Assembly (NCBI RefSeq): GCF_000224145.3
Contig: NC_020174.2
Location: 3,169,152-3,233,151, forward strand
Direction of reading: 5' to 3'
Source of the DNA: Ciona intestinalis
Lineage: Eukaryota > Chordata > Ascidiacea > Phlebobranchia > Cionidae
Length of the DNA: 64,000 bases
Under the pieces are notes generated by a model. It searched no databases. It saw nothing but the letters and a program-made list of their open reading frames with translations, and was not told the DNA's origin. Each line of letters starts with the position of its first letter. The first letter of the stretch is position 1. This document shows positions 47,477 through 59,400 of this stretch, piece by piece. Both the position numbers and the translations under genes were made by a program.

Positions 47477-50400
47477 TTAATCCACGATTTCGTTGTTCGC
47501 TGATGAAGCTTTCATTTCCACGTCGTTTGTGACGTCATTATTTTCTAAATTAGGAAAACATAGTCATTTTAGACCAGGGTTTCTGAACCAGGAGACCTGG
47601 TTTTGTTATTTAAGCAATTCTAGAAAGGGGTATTTTTTTGATTATGGCAGCGCAGGTTTAAAAATATTTTAAACAAAAAGACAGGATATAGCACAAAACA
47701 ACAGTTGTTAAAACACGCTTACAGTTAAAAACCTATTTACATTTAGTTAAAAAATAAGCGTGGTCGCTACACCTAGCAGACAAACGAACCATTTATGTTT
47801 AATTATTATCTCAAGTTAAACTTCTAATAGAAACAAAAGTGTGCGTAAAGACACGACCCGTACAATGTGGGGAGTCGGCTTTAAAGAGGAATAACCCGAA
47901 GTTAGGGTCATGAGTTATTGGGTATTTAAAAATGTGTGCAGCAAGGAAAATGGTTTAGAATCACTGTTTTAGGGTGGAAGAAGATGGGACATCTTTTCAT
48001 TCTATTTTCTTGACCCGTTTGGTAGTAAACAAAAAACATTTAAAGAATTCTGAAACCTTATTTTCACGACTCCCATATAGACCGTTGTTAATTGTTTAAA
48101 ACACGATCCGGATATTTGGATATTTTGTGCTAAAGGTGTCCCGTCTTACCCTACAGTACTATAGGAAAAATTAAAATTGTGTATAGTACGAAAATCCATG
48201 TTTTTAAAAACCGTGAATCAGAAACACACATACACTTACCATTATGTTGTTGTAGCTCTTGTTCGGCTTTATTCTTATAAACTTCACTTGAATATTTACA
48301 TACTGGTGATCCGCATTGGCAGGTGAACTGACGACATTTAACGTCCCAGAAACGCTCTCCGTAATCAAACCTTTAACAAACATAGACGATATGTATATAT
48401 AGTAGGGTAGGGGAAGATGGGACGCCTTTTCATTTTGTTACTCTTTCCATTTGGTAGTAAACAAAGAACCTTCAAACTATGAAACTGTATCCTCACGACT
48501 TCCACAGACCGTTGTTAATTCTTTAAAACACGATCAGGATATTTAGATATTATGCGTTAAAGGTGTCCTATCTTCCCCCATCCTACTACATATATATTGT
48601 TGCTGTCATACTATACTTTTATTTTAGCAAATTCAATTTAAATGTAACAAATATAGAAAAAAAATCAATATACAGTAGGGTGGGGGAAGATAGGACACCT
48701 TTAACGCATAATATCCAAATATCCTGATCGTGTTTTAAAGAATTAACAACGGTCTGTGGAAGTCGTGAGGATATAGTTTCATAGTTCGAAGGTTCGATCG
48801 TTGTTTNNNNNNNNNNNNNNNNNNNNNNNNNNNNNNNNNNNNNNNNNNNNNNNNNNATAAAAAAATCCCACATGAAAACATGGCTTCTTCAACATGAAGT
48901 GTTAATCCACGATTTCGTTGTTCGCTGATGAAGCTTTCATTTCCACGTCGTTTGTGACGTCATTATTTTCTAAATTAGGAAAACATAGTCATTTTAGACC
49001 AGGGTTTCTGAACCAGGAGACCTGGTTTTGTTATTTAAGCAATTCTAGAAAGGGGTATTTTTTTGATTATGGCAGCGCAGGTTTAAAAATATTTTAAACA
49101 AAAAGACAGGATATAGCACAAAACAACAGTTGTTAAAACACGCTTACAGTTAAAAACCTATTTACATTTAGTTAAAAAATAAGCGTGGTCGCTACACCTA
49201 GCAGACAAACGAACCATTTATGTTTAATTATTATCTCAAGTTAAACTTCTAATAGAAACAAAAGTGTGCGTAAAGACACGACCCTACAATGTGGGGATCG
49301 GCTTTAAAGAGAAATAACCCGAAGTTAGGGTCATGAGTTATTGGGTACTTAAAAATGTGTGCAGCAAGGAAAATGGTTTAGAATCACTGTTTTAGGTGGT
49401 GATTGTTTCACATCAGAAAAAATAACATAAAAGAAATAAAATTGTGTATAGTGCAAAAATCCATATTTTAAAACTGTGTTTAAACACAAATATCCCAAAC
49501 ATTATGTTGTAGATAAAATATAGTACGGTGGGGAAAGATGGGACACCTTTTCATTCTATTTCCTTGACCTATTCGGTAGTAAACAAAGAACATTTAAAGA
49601 ATTATAAAACTGTACCCTCACGGCTTCCATAGACCGTTGTCTTTTGTGCTAAAGATCCCGTCTTACCCCACAGTACTATAGGAAAAATTAAAATTGTGTA
49701 TAGTACGAAAATCCATGTTTTTAAAAACCGTGGATCAGAAACACACATACACTTACCATTATGTTGTTGTAGCTCTTGTTCGGCTTTATTCTTATAAACT
49801 TCACTTGAATATTTACATACTGGTGATCCGCATTGGCAGGTGAACTGACGACATTTAACGTCCCAGAAACGCTCTCCGTAATCAAACCTTTAACAAACAT
49901 AGATGATATATATATATATATATACATATACTATGGTGGGGGAAGATGGGACGCCTTTTCATTTTGTTTACCTTTCCATTTGGTAGTAAACAAAGAACCT
50001 TCAAAGAAGTATGAAACTGTATCCTCACGACTTCCACAGACCGTTGTTAATTCTTTAAAACACGATCAGGATATTTAGATATTATGTGCTAAAGGTGTCC
50101 TATCTTCCCCCACCCTACTACATATATATTGTTGCTGTCATACTATACTTTTATTTTAGCAAATTCAATTTAAATGTAACAAATATAGAAAAAATCTATA
50201 TACAGTAGGGTGGGAGAAGAAAGGACGTCTTTAGCACATAATATCCAAATATCCTGATTGTGTTTAAAACAATTAACAACGGTCTATAAGAGTTGTGATA
50301 ATATGGTTTTATAATTCTTTGAATGATCTTTGTTTACTACCAAATAGGATGGAAAAATAAAATAAAAAGGTGTCCTGTCTTACCCCACCCTACTGTATAC

Positions 50401-53400
50401 ATATTGTTGTTGCCATTCATCTTATAAATGAATGTAAATTACTTTATCCTCACGAGGCCGAAACATGATAGTCGTTAAACACGGTGTTCTGTTTCATACA
50501 CCTCGTGCCAGCTTACGATTTACCAAGTATGTTACTTTGTGGGTGATTATTTTTTTATATATGGCTGATAATTTGGACAACCCATTAGTGGCCACTGGGT
50601 TAGAGAATTTGCCGTTAAGTGTCTTGCTCAAAAAAAAACAAAAATTTTTTTACCGGAAACCCCCAAAAACCAAAAAATTTGGGGTTAAGGGTAAGCAACG
50701 AGCCTTGAACCCATTACCTCTGGGTTACAGGCAGGCACTCTAACCAGTTTGCCACAGCACCAATTCACTCAACTCACCCAAGTTCTTCCCCAGCTTGTAT
50801 TTCACGAGTGGTAAAGTAAGCAAGGATGGGAAACCTTATATCGTGATGTCCGACAAATACTCGGATCGGGATTAAGTTTGGTTCACAAAGGTGGTTGATG
50901 AAGCGCGACACGTTGCCGTAGTTACGAGCATCAATGCAATATATTTCACCATCCTGAAAATTAAAATTTCTTAAACAATATGAATAAATAATTGAATGTA
51001 CTTTACTTTATCCTCGCATAGCCGGAAAACGACAGTCGTTATAACATGGGTGTTCATACACCTCACGCCAGCTTACAAGTTACCCAGTATGTTACTTTGT
51101 GGGTGATTATATTTTTTGTGGACTTTTTCAGATTTTATTTACGTGTGACTGACAATTTAGACAACCCATTAGTGACAACTGGGTTGAAGCAATTGCCATT
51201 AAGTGTCTTGCCCAAGGACACATACACCCACTATTACAACAGACCTTATATTAAATATATTAATCACAGCCTTAGATATTACCTTGTTTTCCAAATCAAA
51301 CAAATACGAATCATCTTCCCGTTGATCAGCTTCATCATCCGAGATCAGTTCACCCACATATTCGCATACAAACGCACCACGTGGCATCGCTTCAAGCGCA
51401 ACAAGCCCCCAACCCATGCCTTGGGTTCGATAAACTTGTAGGCGATACCTAAAACAAAGATTACCACAATTTTAGACTCGGAGAATTTTTAAATTTTTCT
51501 ATATTTTTTTGCTGAACTTTACAATTCTAAACATTTCATAATTTTTCTATATTTGTTTGGTGAACGCTACAAATTTAAATTTTATAATTTTAAGCCAAGT
51601 AACATACATGGTAACATGTAAGCTGGCACGAGGTGTATGGAACAGAACACCTGTGTTTAACGTATGTCGTTTTCCGGCCACGCAAGGATAGAGCAAGTTA
51701 CTTTTATTCATTCAACTAACAAAATCGTTTATCTAGGCTGGGGGAAGATGGGACACCTAGTAATTCTATTTTCTAGTCCCATTTAGTAGTATACAAGGAA
51801 CATTCAAACAATTATAAAACCGTAGACTAGACTGTTGTTAATTGTTTAAAACCTGATCACTATATTTGGACATTACGTACTAAAGTTGTCCCGTCTTACC
51901 CCACCCTACTATGTTACCTTATTCCATTCTGTACCACTCTGTTTTTACACTGTCGCGAACATCTGCACATTTGATTGCATTCATAGATAAGTGGAGGTTC
52001 AAGAATATCAAACTCGGGCAGCAAAGTCCCATCGTTACCATACCAGCACCTCTCGCTTATCAAGCCACACACACAAGATGGAGACCCACAGTTGTCGCTG
52101 CACTGACATGACTGAAAGAAAAATTAGAAAAAAATACATTCGATATTTGGATATTATGTGCTAAAGGTGTCCCATCTTCCCCACCCTACTACACCAAGAA
52201 AATAATATTGAAAGAAAAAACAATCCGAGTTTTAAAAGGAGAATTTAACTGTTTTTTTTTTAAGAATGAATAAAATTTTGTATAAAATATTTATTTAGTT
52301 TTGATAATTTACCTGCATTCCTGATATAACAACATTAATTCTTGTATCTTGTGAAGTGTGAACGTTCTCAGTAACATAATGAAAACCATGTGGGGGGTTG
52401 GTGGGACAAGGCGCATCATCACGTGCATTCACACATATTATTGGCAGCTGTAATAATAATAATACCTTTCATTTGTCTATTGGATTCTAGTAGCGAAGAT
52501 TTAGAAATATGTTTTTTTTTCTATGCGATTAGGGTAGCAAAGATTAAGAATTTTAAATGAAAAGTCAGGATATAGCGGCAAAACAACAGTTGTTAAAACA
52601 CGCTTACAGTTAAAAACATGTTTACATTTAATTGGAAGAAAATAAGCGTGGTCGCTACACCTAGCAGACAATCGAGCATGATGTAATAGAATGATGACAG
52701 TAATTGAACTAAACTGAATCTGTAATTGTCGTTTTATCACGAACGTCGTCATTTTCGCTCGTCTATATAACATATAGTAACGAGTCATTTATGTTTAATT
52801 ATTATCAAGTTAAACTTCTAATAGAAACAAAAGTATGCGTAAAGATACAACCCGTACATAGATTACCAGTGACCCGTACATAGGGTAGAATACAAATTAA
52901 CGTTAACTAAACACATTAAAGGGGCATACCAAAGAGAAAGAAAATTTTTAAATGGATAGAAGTGCAACGGTTAGATTTAGGGTTTTTACACACATTTTTT
53001 AAAAGCTATTTCATATTACAAAACTTTGGTGGACCACATTTGAGCATTTTAATCAATACACAAATTTTTATTTTTCGTTGGTAACTGTTGTTGCCAGACA
53101 TATTGTAAGTTTTTATTCCTTCTGACAGAAATCAATGTATACACACTTCGCATGGTAAAAAGGCATTAATTTTTTATTAAATTTTTTCCTGAAAAACCTG
53201 GTTTTAATAATCTGTAAAAACATTGGAACAAATCAAATTCCAAGAAAACCTTTTTATAAAAAAAAAATAAAATCGTGTAATATTTGAAATTTACTGATAC
53301 AGTTTGGAAACAATATTTTGTGCATAGGTGAGGAATTACCTTGTCATATCCACGAGAGATATCCGGGTTCAAAACTCGCTCTCGGTTGTAAGGAAGAATT

Positions 53401-56400
53401 ACTTTTCGAAACAATCCAGCGTTTCGAATGCACAGATGGATCTTTAACGCAATCCAACACATGCTACGCTCCGGTGCACACTATGACATCATAATCACAA
53501 GTTATGACATCATTATCACAAGTTATGACATCATAATTACAAGGTATGACATCATGATCACAAGTTATAACACTGTGATCACAAGTTATGACATCATGAT
53601 CACAAGTTATAACAGCGTGATCACGAGTTATGACATCATAACCACAAGTTATGACATCATAATCACAAGTTATGACATCATAATCACTAGTTATGACATC
53701 ATAATCACAAGTTATATGAGATGAAAATCACAAATTATATTTATATATGAGATGTGCGGGAATTGAGACTTAGTAATAAAAATATTATAAAAACAATTTC
53801 TGATACACAAATACTTGCTCAAACAATCATTATTTATATCAATGTATAATGTAGCATATGGATTACAATATATTTAATACCGAAACTTTCTATAACTGCA
53901 TACAGTATCACCCTGAGTGTTGGGGTAATGGGCCAATCCTGGCCTAAATCCTGGGACCCATACCGTGCCACGCGACGGGACCTGACCCACATAGAACAGA
54001 ACTGCATTACCTCAAATTTTTTTTAAGAATATAATAAAAATGATTTATAATAATCGTTGATTTGTGAATAACTTTTCTAGCCAATGTTGGGTAAAAACAA
54101 ATAACATGATTTTGTTGCGTAAAAAATAACATGAAAACAACAAAAATAAAGAAAAACAGTAGAGTTTAGTGAGAAACTTACTTCAATGGGAGTTTCCCCT
54201 TCGCTGTTCTTGATATTTGGATTCGCAGCATTCGACAAGAAGANNNNNNNNNNNNNNNNNNNNNNNNNNNNNNNNNNNNNNNNNNNNNNNNNNTCATATC
54301 CACGAGAGATATCCGGGTTCAAAACTCGCTCTCGGTTGTAAGGAAGAATTACTTTTCGAAACAATCCAGCGTTTCGAATGCACAGATGGATCTTTAACGC
54401 AATCCAACACATGCTACGCTCCGGTGCACACTATGACATCATAATCACAAGTTATGACATCATTATCACAAGTTATGACATCATAATTACAAGGTATGAC
54501 ATCATGATCACAAGTTATAACACCGTGATCACAAGTTATGACATCATGATCACAAGTTATAACAGCGTGATCACGAGTTTTGACATCATAACCACAAGTT
54601 ATGACATCATATTCACAAGTTATGACATCATAATCACTAGTTATGACATCATAATCATAAGTTATATGAGATGAAAATCACAAATTATATTTATATATGA
54701 GTTGTGGGGAACCGGGAGTTAGTAATAAGAATATTATAAAAACAATTTCTGATACACAAATACTTGCTCAAACAATCATTATTTATATCAATGTATAATG
54801 TTGCATATGGATTACAATATATTTAATACCGGAACTTTCTATAACTGCATACAGTATCACCCTGAGTGTTGGGGTAATGGGCCAATCCTGGCCTAAATCC
54901 TTGGACCCATAGCGTGCCACGCTACAGGACCTCACCCATGTAGAATAGAAAAAGCACATACAATGTTGGGCAATGGGCCAATCCTGGCCTAAATCCTGGG
55001 ACCCATACCGTGCCACGCGACAGGACCTGACCCACATAGAACAGAACTGCATTACCTCAAATTTTTTTTAAGAATACAATAAAAATGATTTATAATAATC
55101 GTTGATTTGTGAATAACTTTTCTAGCCAATGTTNNNNNNNNNNNNNNNNNNNNNNNNNNNNNNNNNNNNNNNNNNNNNNNNNNTTGTTGCGTAAAAAAAT
55201 GACATGAAGACAACAAAAATAAAGAAAAACAGTAGAGTTTAGTGAGAAACTTACTTCAATGGGAGTTTCCCCTTCGCTGTTCTTGATATTTGGATTCGCA
55301 GCATTCGCGAGAAGAGTAAAAACACAGTTGTAGTTATCCTGTCTTGCCGCTATGTGTAATGCAGTGTCACCATGTGTGTTAAACTGTAAAATTATTACCT
55401 CATTTTAATATAAAATGATTTAGGATATTTTTACATTATATTGTAGTGCAGATATGGTTTCTTTTAGTTAAACTAATTTTGCTAAAGTTTGTAAACCTAA
55501 AACACTCTAAAAAAAAAATTTGTACACTAAAAAACAACAACTAATACAGTAGGGTGGGAGAAGATAGGATACGTTTAACTCTATTTTCTCGTCCCATTTA
55601 GTAGTAAAAACAAAGAACATTCAAAGAACTATGAAACCATATCCTCACGACTTTTATAGACCATTGTTAACTATTTAAAACACGATATTTGGATATTATG
55701 TGCTAAAGGTCTAATGTCTTCCCCCCTACTATACTCATACTAAAAGCAAAAAGCAGTTGAACTAAATATGACATGGGTAACAAACATACATGATCAACGG
55801 GGGTATTGTTGTCCAAACACATTTTCAATATATCGACGTTTCCAGATAAAGCGGCCCACAGCAAACATGTGTTTCCCTCCTGCAGAAATTAATTCACGGT
55901 GTATATATATGACGCAGGCACGAGGTGTATGAAACAGAAGACTGTTATAATGACTGCCATTGCCTGTCATGCGAGGATAAACAAGTTACATACGTATTAC
56001 TATCAGTAACTTGTAAGCGGGCACGAGGTATATGAAACAGAACACCTGTGTTATAATGACTGTTCTTTTCCGGCCATGCGAGGATAAATAAGATGCATAC
56101 GTAGTAACTTGTAAGCGTACACGAGGTGTATGAAACAGAACACCAGTGTTATAACGACTGTCGGTGACCGACACGTTTTTCACAAGAAGTATATCAAATG
56201 AACCTTATCAATAATTTTAACAGAAAATATATAAAATGAACTTTATCAATAATTTTAACAGAAAAGAACTGTAAAATGTACCTTATCAATAATTTTCACA
56301 GAAAATATATCAAATGAACCTTATCAATAATTTTTACAGAAAATATATAAAATGAACCTTATCAATAATTTTAACAGAAAATATATCAAATGAACTTTAT

Positions 56401-59400
56401 CAATAATCTTCACAGAAAATATATAAAATGAACCTTATCAATAATTTGAACAGAAAATATATCAAATGTACTTTATCAATAATTTTCACAGAAAATATAT
56501 CAAATGAACCTTATCAATAATTTTTACAGAAAATATATAAAATGAACCTTATCAATAATTTTAACAGAAAATATATCAAATGAACTTTATCAATAATCTT
56601 CACAGAAAATATATAAAATGAACCTTATCAATAATTTGAACAGAAAATATATCAAATGTACTTTATCAATAATTTTTACAGAAAATGTATAAAATGAACC
56701 TTATCAATAATTTTCACATCTGCTCCATAATGCAGAAGAAACTTAGCCATGCTTGTATGTTTATGCTCTGCCGCCCAAACCAGCGGTGTCCATCCCCCTT
56801 CGTCGAGTGAATTGATTTTTGCTCTGCCATATATCATTAGAAGGTAGCAACCTTCAACGTAGCCTTCCTTGGCCGCATGGTGAATGCAAGGCATTCCCAC
56901 TGGTTTATTAAATATTGTTTAAAAAAAACTATATGACATGCAACACAATTATTAAAAACAGGGCTGCGAATTTTCCCATTTTTTGTTTAACCGTTAACCG
57001 TTCAGTTTTAACCGGTTAACCGATACAAGTGTAATCCTANNNNNNNNNNNNNNNNNNNNNNNNNNNNNNNNNNNNNNNNNNNNNNNNNNNNNNNNNNNNN
57101 NNNNNNNNNNNNNNNNNNNNNNNNNNNNNNNNNNNNNNNNNNNNNNNNNNNNNNNNNNNNNNNNTTTCGTTAGCTGTTACTGAATAGGTTCGGTTAACCG
57201 GTTAACCGTTAACTTTTCCACATCCCTAATTATAAATAAGATTTAGAAAAGTTGAACAAATAGTATTTTTAAAAATTCAGTTGAAAAATGTTATTCTGAA
57301 ATTCTATTTGGAAAAATCTTAATAAAAATAAAGTTCGTAAAATGGTATTTTTTAAATGTAGTTAAAAAATATTATTTTCAAAAATCTTGTCCGAAAAAAC
57401 ATTATTTAAAAAGTTTTATTATAAAATTCTAGTTGAAAAATAGACTACTTTTTAAAAAAGGATAGTTTTTTTAAAAGATGTGGCAGAATTAGTAATTAAA
57501 ACCAATATGTTACTAAATTTACCATCATAAACAATAATAATGTTATATCTGAAGTTTAGTACTGTGAGGAAAGATGGGACACCTTTAGCACATAATATTC
57601 AAATATCCTGATTGTTGTAAACAATTAACAACGGTCTATGAGAGTCGTGAGGATACGGTTTTATAATTCTTTGAATGTTCTTTGTTTTCTACCAAATATA
57701 ACGAGAAAATAGAACGAAAAAGTGTCCCATCTTCCCCACCCTACTATATCACTTTCTTACTTTCTTCATCTTTGATTGTGACATCAGCATTATTCAACAA
57801 TAGATAAACAAGAAGTTCTTACTTCTTCATCAGAATAGCTCTAATCTGGAANNNNNNNNNNNNNNNNNNNNNNNNNNNNNNNNNNNNNNNNNNNNNNNNN
57901 NNNNNNNNNNNNNNNNNNNNNNNNNNNNNNNNNNNNNNNNNNNNNNNNNNNNNNNNNNNNNNNNNNNNNNNNNNNNNNNNNNNNNNNNNNNNNNNNNNNN
58001 NNNNNNNNNNNNNNNNNNNNNNNNNNNNNNNNNNNNNNNNNNNNNNNNNNNNNNNNNNNNNNNNNNNNNNNNNNNNNNNNNNNNNNNNNNNNNNNNNNNN
58101 NNNNNNNNNNNNNNNNNNNNNNNNNNNNNNNNNNNNNNNNNNNNNNNNNNNNNNNNNNNNNNNNNNNNNNNNNNNNNNNNNNNNNNNNNNNNNNNNNNNN
58201 NNNNNNNNNNNNNNNNNNNNNNNNNNNNNNNNNNNNNNNNNNNNNNNNNNNNNNNNNNNNNNNNNNNNNNNNNNNNNNNNNNNNNNNNNNNNNNNNNNNN
58301 NNNNNNNNNNNNNNNNNNNNNNNNNNNNNNNNNNNNNNNNNNNNNNNNNNNNNNNNNNNNNNNNNNNNNNNNNNNNNNNNNNNNNNNNNNNNNNNNNNNN
58401 NNNNNNNNNNNNNNNNNNNNNNNNNNNNNNNNNNNNNNNNNNNNNNNNNNNNNNNNNNNNNNNNNNNNNNNNNNNNNNNNNNNNNNTAACAGCGAACAGC
58501 CTTGAACCCATTACCTCTGGGTTAGAGACAGGTGCGCTAACCAACTGTGCGACAGCGCTTTGTTATCATGATCGAAGAGACAAAATAAAGTACATTCATT
58601 TATGTAATTTATATTTTTTGAATCATATAATCTTTAAGTAAAAACTGTGTTTAATTAATAATTAACATAATACATACCTTTAGAATGTCATTTTGTCGCG
58701 CAAACTGAAGAAAAGATTTTGCTTGGAAACGAACTTTTTGAGGCCTATTGATTGGTTATATTTTTATTACTGTACTCAAAATTGGATATCCAAGAAATAG
58801 AACATAAATTCCGCTTGTTTTTTAACACTGTGTAAATTTCTATTGGCAAAACTGTTTTGCGTAAAAAAGTTTTTTTATATATATTATATAATATTGTAGG
58901 GTGGGGGAAGATGGGAAACCTTTTCATTCTATTTTCTCGTCCCATTTGGTAGTGAACAAAGAACATTTAAAGAATTATAAAACTGTATCCTCACGACTCC
59001 CATAGACTGTTGTTAATTGTTTAAAATGCGATCAGGATATTTAGATAGTATGTTCTAAAGTACGTCGTCTCCCCCTATCCTACTATATTTATATAATGTA
59101 CAATAATATTTACAAAACTCCCAAAACCATTTATAAACAAATTCGCCAAAATATGAATTAAAATAAAACCATATACATACGGTTCATGTTGAAGAGATTG
59201 CAACAAATTTTCGAATTCATCTCTTTCGTGTCCGATCATCAACTTCGACGAATCGAACGTCAAATCATTAAATTTCATCGTAACCCCCGGTACCCTTACT
59301 GGTTTATAACCAGTCTTCTTTATCACGTGACCCATTCTCGCATTCTTTTCACCCCTACATAGTTTTTGCATGAATAAATGAATGTAACTTACTTTATCTT

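Larger units (their letters stand above)
47432..48806. repeat. Copy A of a duplicated EHMT 3' segment
   Basis: Matches 48857-50400 at high identity (copy B), including the last two exons, a hAT-like MITE (47575-47965) and the MITEs between them. It ends at a 50-N gap. Confidence 0.85.

Noticed and set aside
53428..53724. 98-codon plus-strand frame with a repeated S-Y-D-I-I-I-T peptide
   Set aside because: It is the translation of the 21-bp minisatellite (21 = 7 codons) on the strand opposite the EHMT exon; no gene features.
56185..56727. CRISPR-like regular array
   Set aside because: Units are contiguous with no unique spacers, and the host is a eukaryote; it is a plain tandem repeat of an exon border.
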